DNA of 64,000 bases from Marvania coccoides (lineage: Eukaryota > Chlorophyta > Trebouxiophyceae > Chlorellales > Chlorellaceae): positions 434,001 to 498,000 of the forward strand of contig OY978108.1 of NCBI GenBank assembly GCA_963854735.1. The letters run 5' to 3'. The translations under genes and the position numbers were made by a program. Positions 11,322 to 22,282 of this stretch are shown piece after piece (the stretch's first letter is position 1; each line of letters starts with the position of its first letter). The notes beneath the pieces were generated by a model that did not search any database, had not been told where the DNA came from, and saw only the letters and a list, made by a program, of their open reading frames with translations.

Positions 11322-11863
11322 TCGGTTGTAATCACAATTCATAATTATTTATTACAAAGCACACAGACATAGCTCGGAACGAGTGCAGCGGCCTTCGTAC
11401 CATTTTAAGGCTGCCAATTAATATAAATACGCGGTGAATCAGCTTTATTGCCAGGGCAGAAACTCTAGTTTCGATCTTCCAGGGGGAATGCCCTGGGAGG
11501 TGGCGGCGCGGGAGGGCATTCGAAATGATGAAAAGCCACTGGCATGCATCGTTCAGCTGCAGTCACGGACTGCACGAGCTGTAACCGCCCCCCCCTCCTT
11601 GACTTGACTACACAAGCGGAACAACAGCTGGCCAGCAATTCAAAAAAAAATCCCCCCCCTGCCCCTTTACCGCCCGTGGGGGGCGCAATCACGGCAATTA
11701 AAATTTCATTTCCGAACAAAAGCATGGTGTGGAGGGGTGCCTAATGACCTCCAAGGGGGCCAACATGCTGCATTTTGCTCACCTAAATTCCTTTTGATCA
11801 TCGAAAAATCTCACAGTTTTTTGCCAATTTGTTTGGCCTGGTGGCTGCCTGAACAGCCGCACG
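11322..11863. other. tandem intergenic spacer
   Basis: The spacer between TDP2 and the NIPA gene, both on +, holds the TDP2 3' UTR with TGTAA at about 11327. A C-rich/A-rich stretch lies at 11585-11665. No gene is seen. Confidence 0.4.
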
Positions 11864-13386
11864 ATGCTGTCCCTCGGCAATATGAGCGCGTTCGGCGCTC
11901 TGCTGCACGTAGCAGGCTCTGTGCTCATTGTCTACGGCCAGACTGTGGTCAAGGTGGCCCACTGCATAGAAGACAGCTCTGGCGTAGGCAGCACCTGGCT
12001 CATCCCACCCATGCCCCATCAGCCCCAATGGTGCGCCCCAACTCCCCCCAAACCCTCGCCTCTTCTCCTAGAACTCCATCCTCTTCTATTCACCGAATTT
12101 TTCTCTCTCATTATATCTGACCCACTGTTATTGCCCTCAAAAATTGTTGAAAACAGGCGGCGACCGGACGGCGGGTGGCGCCCGCAGCTTGCAGGCTCCA
12201 TGGTGTACGCCACCGTGGGCTGGTCTATGTTTGGCATAGGAAACATCATGCGTTTCATCAGCATGCGCTTTGCAGCGCAAACGGTGCTCTCTGGCCTCGG
12301 CTCCCTGCAGTTCGTGGTCATCCCGTTGGCCTCAAAGTACCTCCTCGGCATCCAGCCGCAGGTCTCCACCGCTGCAGGCGTCGCTGTGGTGCTTCTCGGC
12401 AATCTGTTGATAGTTTTTTACGGGCCTCCGGAGACCGAGTTCACGCTGTCGCAGCTCCGTGGACAGTGGGCCACCCCCAACATGCGTAACTTCATGCTGG
12501 CGTTGGGAGCCTCCCTGGCCTCTTTGCACGTGTTTTGGCGCGTCATCCACCGGCAGCGGCGTCAGATCGAGGCGGAGCAGCGGGCGCTGCGGCAGCGCCG
12601 CAAAGAGGCACCAGAAGCGGACCCGCTGTTCTGGGAGATCCCGGGGTCGAAGGAATCAGACCTGGGAGACCCCAGCACGCTGCGCATGTTCGTTGCGGCC
12701 CTCCTGTTCTCCGCAGTATCTTCCTTTATCGGAGCATGGTCGGTCCTCTTTTCCAAGTCGTTAACCTACGTTGTGGCGGCGGGGGCAGACGCCACCAGCG
12801 ACTGGTACGCGTGGTTCACCGTGCTGGCCTTCCTGGGCACCGCCGGCTACTGGATAAAGCAGAGCAATAAAGGGCTGAAGCTGTATCCAGCCACGCTGAT
12901 TATGCCGCTCATGCAGGCGTTCTGGATGGCCATGAGCGTGCTGGAAGGCATGGTGTACTTTGATGAGATGCGCACGCTGAGCGGCGGCGCCCTGGTGTGC
13001 CTGAGCCTGGGGCTGCTGCTGGCGATTGCAGGGGCGGTAGCAATGGGGTGAGTTCAATTTTTTTATCTGGTTATAGGGTTATATTTATTATTTCTTTATT
13101 TCACATGTTTCTATTTTCTACACACAATATAATACCGTTTCCCTTCAATTTCGACCATCTAACACGAGTTGTTATCATTTCCCATAATATCGCAGCTTGG
13201 CTGGGTTCTTCAACGAGCAGCCTCAAATGGTGGCTCAGGCGGCATCGCCTACGAAGCCGCCTCTACTTGATCTCGAGCTCTCAGAAGCAGACCTGCAGCC
13301 CCTCATCTCTCCCACAGGCGCAGGCGCCGTGGAAGTCACCGGACGCGCCGACCTAAGCTCCCCAGTGCTGCGTGGGGCTGAAAAAT

Positions 13387-13438
<52 letters not shown>

Positions 13439-13751
13439 AGCGGCTGGCACGACCGGCTCACTGCGAGCTGCGCTGGCTGCGGAGCTGACGCGGGTGGCTA
13501 AGTGGCGGCAAGCTCGGTGGGGCAGCAGCGGGTGGGACACGCCGCCGATGAATGGCAGCGTCAGCGGCTACAGTGGCGGCGGGCGAAGTCGGTTGGGAGA
13601 TGATGATGGCGAGAGCGGCAGCAGCAGAGGCGGGACTCCTATGGAGGACGCCGTGCCACTCACGCTGCCGCTGTCTCCGCTCATCAGGACCAGCAGCTTG
13701 CCCATCTTAAGAAAGAATAATGACAATAATAATGAAAGCAGCTTTCGATAA
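11864..13751 (+). CDS. NIPA: NIPA-type magnesium transporter
   Basis: A multi-span membrane protein of the DMT/NIPA group that transports Mg2+, usually at plasma or endosomal membranes. Exons 11864-12030, 12157-13047 and 13196-13751 give 537 aa. About nine hydrophobic spans are visible, including NMSAFGALLHVAGSVLIVYG, LAGSMVYATVGWSMFGIGNI, GVAVVLLGNLLIVFYG, and a C-terminal LVCLSLGLLLAIAGAVAMG. The family-typical segments MRFISMRFAAQTVLSGLGSLQFV and SAVSSFIGAWSVLFSKSL are intact. A charged cytosolic loop (RQRRQIEAEQRALRQRRKE) splits the protein. Exon 3 encodes a hydrophilic tail of about 185 aa with a poly-Ala run from a GGC repeat. The first intron (126 nt) has no in-frame stop. Confidence 0.88.
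13388..13439 (+). repeat. (GGC)17 trinucleotide repeat coding poly-alanine
   Basis: About 17 uninterrupted GGC units inside exon 3 of the NIPA gene, read in the GCG (Ala) frame. This is a likely length-variable tract in the cytosolic tail. Confidence 0.9.
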
Positions 13752-14088
13752 CCTTGGTTTTTCTTCATAAATATTTTGCTTTCTTCATGCTATTACAATT
13801 TTCTCCTGTCATACGAACTCAACAATCTCGCAATTTGTCTCTCCGTACATCATTTTTCCTTTACCTCCCATTTTGGTTATGCCATCTTTATTTTTATCGT
13901 ACTCCACATGGAAAATGTTAATTTCTCTCTGCGTTATTTTTTTCATTTTTTAACAACCCCTTTCTCCACAACTTCCCCCGTCACTAGCAGAAACATACAG
14001 AGCCTCAATTTATTCATCTCGAACCACTTGATTTACACTCCTGCTCTTCTTTTTCGCTTCTTTTTTTCCTACTAGAACTTGTCCCACA
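13752..14088. other. convergent intergenic spacer
   Basis: T-rich 337-bp spacer between the stop codons of NIPA and APC4. I see nothing beyond likely 3' UTRs. Confidence 0.4.
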
Positions 14089-16668
14089 TTATGTATTTTC
14101 GCCGTCGGTCATTCCTCCTTCTCCCTCCTCCTCTCCCTCGCCCGCCTCTTCGTCCTCCTCCAGGTCCAACAGCAGCGCCCGTTGCGCCCCATTCAGCACG
14201 AATCCCGTCCCTCTGCTCGCGCTCACAGCCATCGGAGCAAGACACCCCCGATGCGGCAAAGAACGCCGCCTGCACTCCTCCAGGGCCACCGCCGTTTGCG
14301 GCAATGCCGTAATACACCCATTGGGTGACCTGGAGCTCAATTTTGGCCCGGTATTGAGGGCCTCTGAGGGGAGCAGTATCACCGAGCCCTCACTGTCCTC
14401 CTCTCGCTGCAGCAACAGCGCCAGCGCGCCATCCTTGTAGCACCCCACGTCCATTAGAGCGTAGCCTTCTGGCAGTACCATAGTCGCCAGGCACTCTGCT
14501 CCGGCTTCGATGGTGTCAGCTGCGGCGAATTTAGGCGTCATGCTTGCTATGCATGCCGCGTCGCCCACGTGGCACCCGTACGCCACCTTCAGCGCGCCAT
14601 CAACCGCAGTGTATTCTATCGCAGCAGGCACAGGCTCCCTCTCCTCCCCCTCGCCAGAAATTTTCCCTTCAGTCAACTGCCACGTCCATTGCTCCTCTTG
14701 AGCCGCCGCAATGCGGCGGCTCAGCGCCGCTGCGGGGCGCAGCAGGTCCTTTTCCAGGCTGATCTGCACCTCTGCCAGCGCCTGCAGCAGCCCCGTCCCT
14801 TCAGTCCGCTGCCCTTCCGCGAAATCTTGAGCCAGGTCTTCAACCGTAAGCCCCGCATCCCCAGCATCAACTTGCACCCGCATGAGCGTCTCCACCTTCA
14901 TCAACAGTTTATCCAGGTAGCCCTGCTCTACTGCCGCAATCTCCGAGTACACATCAATGTCTGCCGTGATTGCAGCCAAGTCGGGCGGCGGAGCCGATTC
15001 CTCTGAGGGCGCAAAAGCGGCCGGATCGAGGTCGGGCGCGCTGAGAATGGGCTCGATGGTGCTGTTTATGAACTCAGCGTGCAGGAAGCGGCGTACGGTG
15101 TCCACGTGGCTCAGGGGGTAGCCCATCATCGTGTCCACGGTGTCTTCTGGAAAGCGGCGCATGGCAGTGGTCAGCCACGAAAAGAAGGTGCGATGCTGCG
15201 CCGCCACCACCATCAGCCGCTCCCGGAGCGCCTCGGTGGACCACAGCAGCTCCCCTATCGCGTCTTCCGTGGCGCTGATCGCCGCGTACCGCAGCTGCAG
15301 TACTGCTCGGTTGGCTGGGGCCGCCGCCAGTCCGCGCAGCTCCCCCAGGCGAAACGCGAGCAGCTCCAGCTCGGGGTGGAGCCGGTCCACTAGCAACGCA
15401 TGCGCAGCACACAACGCAGCATCCACAGCACGCGCTGTTCTCTTCAACCCTGCTTCGCCCATTGCCGACATGAGAAATTGCTCCATGGCGGAGGTGTACT
15501 CGCCCATGGTGATGAGCAGCAGCAGGTCGGACTGGGCGTCGCTGTCCAGACCGTGCTGCTGCAGCAGATCGTCCTGTGGAGCAACACAGAGGGGGGGGGG
15601 GATTATTAGCGAAACCGGCGGAAAATTTGAAGCTTCTCAGTCCCATAAAGGTGCAGAAGGGGCCAAAATTATACGCCAAGAAGCGCAAAATTTAGGCGAG
15701 AGAGATATAGGGGTGTAAATAACAGTGTTATAATGAGTTTATCTTACCAACGCCTTGGTGAATGTCCCCATCGCTGCCTTCACACTGGAGCACTCCTTCC
15801 AGACCTCCCAGCACACCGCCCGGCAGGTTTTCACCCCCGCCAGGATGTCTTCCGCGTACGCGCACAGTGCACGCAGCACCGGCACGTGATCCCCCACCGC
15901 CGACGCATCCACCACAGTCAAATTCAAGCCTCCATTGCTGATATTTTTGCCGCTTTTTTCACCGCTGCTGGTACTTTCCCAGCACACCGCTACCTCCCCC
16001 AGCGAAGGCGGCATTGCCATGAGGCGAATCCGCGGCGCCGCGGTTCGGTCTCCGTCTGGCGGCAGCTCCGCTCCAAGCAAGGAAGTCTTGGCGAGGAGAT
16101 ACAAGCCGTCGCTGAGCAGCGCGATCTCGCCCGCTGCGGATGCGCAGCACAGCACGCTAAGCACGCCAAGTCGGGGCGGCCAGGCGGCGGCGTCTGCGCC
16201 GCCCGCTGCCTCTCCATGTCCCGCAGCGGCCGCTGCTGCTGCGGAATTTGCCGCTTGCCGCGGCGTCGGCGTCGGCTCAAAAAACCGCCAGCTGCGGTCT
16301 TCTGAAGACACGGACGCGCCGCTGGCGGAGCCCTCCGAGGAGTGCGCCCACGCCAGAGACACAATTTCGCAGGAAAAAACTCGAGCCTGCTTTAATATTT
16401 CGCCGTTCTCTGCGCTGAGTAAAAGGACGGTGCCGTCGGCCAGGCCTGCCGCGAGCTGCTTGCCGTCGGGGCGCCAGACGAGGGCGGTGATGGGGGACTC
16501 GGGGGCGACCGACCAGAGGCGCTGCCAGTTGAGACGATGCAGCTGCAGCTGGCCGTCGGTGGTGAGGAGAGCCAAGAGATCCATGGTGGGGCACCAAGAG
16601 GCGCGGGTGACGGCGCAGGGGAGGCTGCGATCCAGCAGCTGACTGAACGCCTGCGGCGTGGTCTCCAT
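14089..16668 (-). CDS. APC4: Anaphase-promoting complex subunit 4
   Basis: A scaffold subunit of the APC/C ubiquitin ligase, which drives mitotic exit. Two exons (16668-15748, 15573-14089) join in phase 0 to 801 aa, close to the usual APC4 length. The N-terminus has the WD40-like blades of APC4: VTRASWCPTMDLLALLTTDGQLQLHRLNWQRLW-type sequence followed by PITALVWRPDGKQLAAGLADGTVLLL. The middle holds the helical APC4 long domain (SDLLLLITMGEYTSAMEQFL, then ELLAFRLGELRGLA). The C-terminus ends in a strongly acidic Glu/Gly tail. The acceptor of the single intron has an 11-13 nt C run as its polypyrimidine tract (about 15590-15600 on the + strand as G). The gene is divergent to the bZIP gene, 1.1 kb away. 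Confidence 0.9.
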
Positions 16669-17791
16669 GGGAGGCGGGCGGGGAAAATGAAGTGAAGATG
16701 CGATTTAAAAAGTGTTCAAAAATATTAATTTTAGAATTTGAATTTGAGGGGTTGGTGTGGCTGCATCATCGGAATAGTACCGATCTGGTAATAGTTAATA
16801 AATTTAAAATGCTAAATCATAAGCAATAAAAATGCTGCTTTTTTTAATATTCAATGATTGAATCAAGTCGGCAAAAAATGATTGCTTATTGATTTTATAT
16901 TAATTTTAGTATAATTTTAATAGCATTGCATGCATACTATTCTTTACTGTGCTCATTGAAAATATATCAAGCAGCCAGCGTCTTTTTCATTTTTTTAAAT
17001 ATAATAAATCATCTGCTTAGCCATTGTGAACTGTGCCTGACGGGGACTTCTTCGCTTGCAATGCCAAGTCAAGACATTTGACACGTGAAGATAAATAGTA
17101 TGCGGTAACCAGGACGCGTAAAAAAAAATGGCAGCATATATTTTGGCGGCGGCAGCAGAAGTGTAAGACGAGGAGGCCATCAGTTTGTGTATACCAACGG
17201 TGACGATTCGTTGATGGACGGCGGGGGCTGAGGGGATGATGGGAATCTGGAATGACAGCAAGAGGTCTTGCCACACCGGCAGGGGGGGGGGGCAATGAAG
17301 AAAGTGTTGCTGATTTAGCTGATTGCAAAAACGGAAGAAAAGTTCGCGACCATGGCCCTAGGGTGACAGCAGGTGCACGCTGTCTTAATTGCCGCCCAAA
17401 ACTCCCGTTGCGGAGTTCCGTGCTTGCCGCTAATACTTTCTTTCTCGGTCGTCTGGCCTCGCAAAAAAAGTGTGTTGAAAAAGCAAATCCGACCGGTGTC
17501 CGACTCAAAATTCGTGGAAGCCATGCAGCAGGCAAAGTAGCAGCAGTAGTAGTAGTAGAGACAGTGGACAAAACCTTTTGTAATTTGTGGAAAGAAATAC
17601 AGCACCAATTGGTTGCAACCAAAAAGACGCAGTAGGATAATCCCTTCCAACCGCAAATACAGACTCTTGGTGCAAGGTGTGTTAGTGCTATTATTTTAAA
17701 AATAGCGTTCGCAAAGATTTTGACAGTTGTGTCCAAACTGTAAGACATTATTATAAAAAAATACGAATATTTGTTTGATCTTTGAAAGACA
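16669..17791. promoter_or_regulatory. long divergent spacer, APC4 / bZIP
   Basis: 1123 bp, very AT-rich between 16680 and 17010. AATATT lies 53 bp upstream of the APC4 start (16721-16726) and just upstream of the bZIP start (17766-17771). Frames of up to 262 codons cross it on the minus strand, but the composition looks random and I do not call a gene. Confidence 0.4.
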
Positions 17792-19472
17792 ATGAGCTCC
17801 GTCACCGGGCCCCTTGAGAAGTCGCATGAGCAGAAAAAACATGTTTATAGGCGGGACATCCAGTTCAAATACCGCGAGAGAAGAAGGCAAGAGGCTAGGG
17901 CCTTAGAGGATGCAATTGACCAAGCCGCAGCTACTATTGCAACACTTGCTGCTGAGAATCAAGCGCTGGTGGACATCCAGCACGCCTTGGAGCTGCTAAA
18001 CCTGGAGGCGTCCAGCTTGGCCCTCGCAGCTACGAGGGCATCCCATTATTTGAGCGGGCCTGCCAGTGAACCGCTGCACGACATACGCATGCTGGGCCTT
18101 CCCACAACGTTGACACAGTGGGACGCCATGATTTCCATGATTTACAGTGGCAGAAATGTTGAAATACAGGATAATATATTTAGGCGAGTCCATTTTTTTC
18201 TTTTTTCTATTTATTTTTCTGTTTCTGACTCATGTTTCAAATAAAATCTTCAGGCAGTACATATCCATGTCCGCAGCGTCTATTCTCACCACGGACAATA
18301 TATTCTTGGATCGGATGGATGCATGTCTGGCAATGGAAAGTTTTGCTCTACCGCATAGCACATCATTATTTTACATAATCAGTGTGCCCCGAGGACAATC
18401 AATTAAGCCGTGCTTTGCCGTATTCACCCCCTTTTTAAATCGCAGTGGGAAAAATCGCCATCATCACGGCCGCACACCGAGGCTATTCTCTCATTTGCTC
18501 TGGGAGTTAGGGTAACTAAATATTCGACGTGAATGCCATGCTGTGTTTTTTTTCTTTTTGCATGCACTCTGCGTGATCTTTGCTTCTTCAATAGACCTTG
18601 TCCCGTGGTTTTTATGAAGCTCCTTAAAAAAAATCCGATGCCCAGTATTCAAAGCAAGTTGCCAGAATAATCATTGCATTCACAATCGGATTCATGCTGC
18701 GCACGCAGGAAAAAACGACGAGATTTCTCGCTGAATTTTCGCCAGACCTTCATTTCTCTCTGTTAAAAGCGATGCAGCCTGCGCCTGGGACGCCAGAGAT
18801 GAAAGTCTTCCATGAGAAACAAGCAGCTATTGCGCGCGGCCTGAAAATTACACCAAGCCAGGCTAAAGCCTTCTCCGTTGCCTTCGACACATTTAGAGCA
18901 GCTTTACATGCAGCTAATGCTGACAGCAGGCAGGTTATTTCTTCAGCTGTGCTGGCGGAGGCGTCATTAAAGACCTGCAAAGATGGGCTGCCGGCGCAGG
19001 CGCAGGTACGTAACTATAGGGCCTTTGGACGAGTTAATTATCCCCGGGTACACTAGGAATGCGAAAAAGAATCCGAATATTGCATATTATATTATTTATT
19101 CAAAAAATCACAATCAGAAATTGCAAATTTAAATTACTCCAGATAAAGGATTACATTTCATTCCGCAACCCACTAACTCCATTCTAATCGTTAATTTATG
19201 CGCCCCTGTTCTTTCCCCCACAGAATTTTCGTGCGGCTAATGCTGCTGTGGAAGGCATGGAGAAATTAAACAACGCAAGAATCAGAGCTTACGCAGACCT
19301 GGCAAATGCAGTTAGATCTGCGCTTAGGGTGCCACAAACAGCGCGGCTCCTCCTCCAATCCAGACCATATTTTGTAGATCCTGTCGCGCTCTGCGAACAG
19401 GTGCACGCGTTAATGAAGAGCGATGGGAGCACTTGCGCTGCAAAACACATGTTCGTGAAGCTTTCCGACTAG
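17792..19472 (+). CDS. Algal-type bZIP transcription factor
   Basis: A predicted DNA-binding protein. Residues about 14-60 form a bZIP: a basic region (KKHVYRRDIQFKYRERRRQ) followed by heptads ending in LAAENQALVDIQHALELL. Green algae have many such proteins with a long helical C-terminal region, and the later exons (FLAEFSPDLHFSLLKAM, then FVDPVALCEQVHALMK) fit that pattern. Exon 1 is 17792-18183, followed by a GC-AG intron (18184-18253) and exon 2 from 18254. Later exons include about 18709-19005 and 19224-19472 (stop TAG). The boundary between exon 2 and 18709 is uncertain: either a donor at 18512 with an acceptor before 18666, or one further upstream. Codon use is visibly more AT-rich than in the neighbours. 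Function beyond DNA binding is unknown. Confidence 0.72.
18184..18253 (+). other. GC-AG intron in the bZIP gene
   Basis: AG|GCGAGT donor and CTTCAG acceptor, 70 nt. No GT donor nearby keeps the frame, while this one gives the continuous reading NIF-R-QYISM. Confidence 0.75.
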
Positions 19473-19960
19473 GATGTTTATCAATCAATGCCTACCCTGG
19501 AACCCGTATGCACACACGTGTTTCGCAACCTTTTTGTATGCGCAGTGCACTGAAAAAATGTTTGAAATGTTTCTTTCCGTCCTTGCAGCAGAATGCATGG
19601 CTCTATATACCGAGCATCTGTGCTCGAAAAGAAAGTTAAAGTTGGGAATAGTTTCAGAAAAACAATCTGCGGCCATTAAAATGAACTGAGGAAAGGGGAA
19701 AACAGTATTATTAAACATATCGCAACCATGCATATTCTGGCATTGCAGTGCTTGAAAAGGTAAAAGTCTGTACCACGCATCCACTACTCTCGCTTGTGTA
19801 AGAAAAGAAAAGTTTCAATAAAGAACGGGAGATAGAAGCACCCAGCTGAAGAAAGACAGAAAGAAAATAAAATGCTCCGAGCCCGAGCGCAAAACAAAGA
19901 AATGTATCAGACGAAATTGAATTCTTGGGGAGGTGCGCAGCTTTCTTTTACTTATTTTTT
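19473..19960. other. convergent intergenic spacer
   Basis: 488 bp between bZIP and methyltransferase 3' ends. A 71-codon frame at 19474-19689 (+) has no recognisable domain and is more likely 3' UTR. No gene called. Confidence 0.35.
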
Positions 19961-21570
19961 TTACTCTTCCGCCGTTACCTCCTCCGCTGGCACTGCCGGC
20001 ACTGCCCCCTCCGCTGGCACTGCCGGTGCTGCCGGTGCGTCGTCGTCCATGTCATCAGCTTCTCCATAGTACGCCGTCTCATCGATCCTGTAGCAGTACT
20101 CGGGCAACCCAGGGGCCAGAGGCTCCGCCGGTTTCTTAATCCACCACTTGACGTTGGCGGAAATTTTTACCTCCAGGTCGCACATCAGCGCAAACTCCTT
20201 CACCGCTTTTATCACGCCAAACCAGTACTCATCGTAGTCGTCGCCTATCAAAATGCCTCCTGGCTTGACAAAAGGCCACCACAGGTGAATGTCGCTCTTC
20301 ACAGCACCGTACTCGTGAGATGCGTCAATGTGCACCACGTCTGCCTGAATTGCTTTGCGGCGGAGGACGGTGGCCGCCTGCATGGACGGCAGCGGCATGG
20401 GTACCACCACCTGCTCCAGCTGCTGGTGCACTATGTTGGAGAGGAAGCTGTAAAACACCGTTGGCCACCCAAACTTGAGATTGAGCCCACGGCTGCTGTC
20501 CTCCCCGGTCATCGGCTTTTTGCCCCAGAACTGCAAACGGATTATTGAGCAAGGAGAGTTGAGTTGTATAGGGTGCAAAAACTAATGAAAGAAACATAAA
20601 AATAATTTCATTTTCAGTAAAGAATTTCAATTCAATTGAAGATCAGGAAATGCTGCTTTATTACTCGATTATTAATCCGTACCTCTGGCGCACCCAAAAA
20701 AGTGTCGATACATATCAAAACGCCTCGGTTCTTCCGCTTCAACCAGTTGGCCATGTGCGAGCTGGACAGCCCCTTCCACACGCCGACCTCAATGACGGTC
20801 ACCGCGTCAACAGAATCCAGAATTTCTTCGTACACCGAAGCGGGAGGGCTCCAACCGGTCAAATCCAGAGGGCGGAAAGCCGCAGGGTCGTCCTTGAAGC
20901 CTTCGTAGACCGAGTTTGTATAGTAAATATCCTTCATGCTGAAGCCGCAGTCATTGCCGCCGTGCCCTAGCTTGCACACGCATTTGGCGTTCTCACAGCG
21001 GGAGTGAGCGTTGCAGCCAGGGGAACAATCAGTGGTAGTGGTGGATTCCGGCTCAGGGGTCGGCTCTTCCTCCTCTGCCGCTGCTTCTTCCGCTGACTCA
21101 GGCTCCTGCTCCTGCACCTGTGCTGTCTTCTCCTCCGCTTCCAAATCGGTTTCAAGTACTGGGGCAGGCGCCAGCGGCTTGTTCTTCACGGAAAGAGGGG
21201 CGGCCGTTGTCTTTATTTGCTGCATCGACTCGGCGACGCCTTCGGCAGCCTTTTCGTCGTCCACGTAGTCTTTCGCGTCGTTTTTTTCGTAGCTGCGGTC
21301 CACCGGCAGCGTAGGTGGCAGCACCGGCTTCTCGACGGCCCCTCTCTTTGAGAGCCTGTTGCCTGTGGCTTTCGAGCGGTGGTGGCCGGCTTTCCGAGAT
21401 TCGCGGGACTTGCGATCAGCGGCCAAAACGCTGGGGAGCATGGCTGCCAAGACGACCAAAACGCAGAGCGTCAATGCTGAGAAAATTGGGGGGCATTTGA
21501 AACAACGTGGAGGGGGACGACGGGGGTTTCTGATGGGTCTAGCAGGCCTAGGACTGTTGATTCTAGCCAT
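19961..21570 (-). CDS. Type II membrane-anchored class I methyltransferase with an EGF-like motif
   Basis: A predicted SAM-dependent methyltransferase of the Methyltransf_24 / cephalosporin-hydroxylase-like group facing the secretory lumen. Exons 21570-20683 and 20530-19961 give 485 aa. The order is: a basic, Pro-rich N-terminus; one hydrophobic anchor (ALTLCVLVVLAAMLPSVLA, about residues 33-51); a long charged linker; a six-cysteine EGF-like motif (CSPGCNAHSRCENAKCVC...C); then the catalytic domain. Motif I is TVIEVGVWKGLSS. The family segments VHIDASHEYGAVKSD and GGILIGDDYDEYWFGV are intact, and the join GAPE|FWG is canonical. A 27-bp tandem duplication near the stop encodes an Ala/Pro/Val tail. 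The substrate is unknown; a glycan or small secreted molecule is a guess. Confidence 0.78.
19979..20032 (-). repeat. 27-bp tandem duplication in the methyltransferase tail
   Basis: Two near-identical 27-bp units (starting CCTCCGCTGGCACTGCCG) that encode the repeated Ala/Pro/Val tail. Confidence 0.8.
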
Positions 21571-22282
21571 GATGGCAGGCTGGTTGAAGTATGAAAAGCT
21601 ATGAATCGATGGTTTTAGTATGAAATATCAATGGTTTTAGTATGAAAAGCTATGAAACAATTCGATGCGTTTTTTTCAGACTAGGGAATTCGTGAATTCG
21701 CGACAGGGTTGTAATAATATAAGAAAACAGATGGTGCTTTGTTAGAATAAAAGTAAAAGAGTATGCCTGCTCAATGTGCCGCAGTGAAATCGAGGGGAAC
21801 GATGGACAGCTCAGCTGTCGCAGAAAAAAAATTCAAATTGTGCAGGGCTTCAAAGCCGTTTTCCCTCCAATTCGCGGCTGGAAGAACAGGCAGTTGTTAA
21901 GGGATGGTGAAAGGAGGGCGATAGCGCAGGAATTTCTCCTGCAAATCGATTTTCCTTGGTGAGCAGAGCCCTGAATGCATTTCACCATGCAGGGACCCAA
22001 TATATTATATTTCCCACCTACATTGCTATTCTATCGGGAAAAAACTATTACAGAAAACGGAAAAGCAAAAAGAAAAACACGAATCCATTAGCAGCAGCAT
22101 TAAAAAACAAACAAGTCAAGACCCGTTCCTCCCTCCCCTCAAATCCCATCAGAGAAAACGAGGAGAGGGAAAGGAGAGACACACAGCCGCCACCCTCCTC
22201 CTATCATATTTCACACTAGTAGGTATTCTCCACCCTATCTAAATTTGTTTTTTCCGCCCTCGCCGCTGCCGCCATTGTTTAC
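21571..22282. other. upstream region of the methyltransferase gene / 3' side of MPPB
   Basis: 712 bp between two minus-strand genes. At 21588-21658 three imperfect copies of AGTATGAAA(AGCTATGAA) with an intervening ATGGTTTT follow one another directly upstream of the methyltransferase start. The rest holds no recognisable gene. Confidence 0.45.
21588..21658. repeat. imperfect tandem repeats upstream of the methyltransferase gene
   Basis: The words AGTATGAAAAGCTATGAA and ATGGTTTTAGTATGAAA recur with a spacing of about 22-29 bp, immediately upstream of the 21570 start codon. Confidence 0.7.

Noticed and set aside
17017..17805. 262-codon minus frame between APC4 and bZIP
   Set aside because: Phe/Ile/Tyr-rich random-looking sequence in an AT-rich spacer without homology by eye.
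19474..19689. 71-codon frame just after the bZIP stop
   Set aside because: Could be a further bZIP exon, but no acceptor/donor pair is needed and the upstream stop closes the frame well; treated as 3' UTR.
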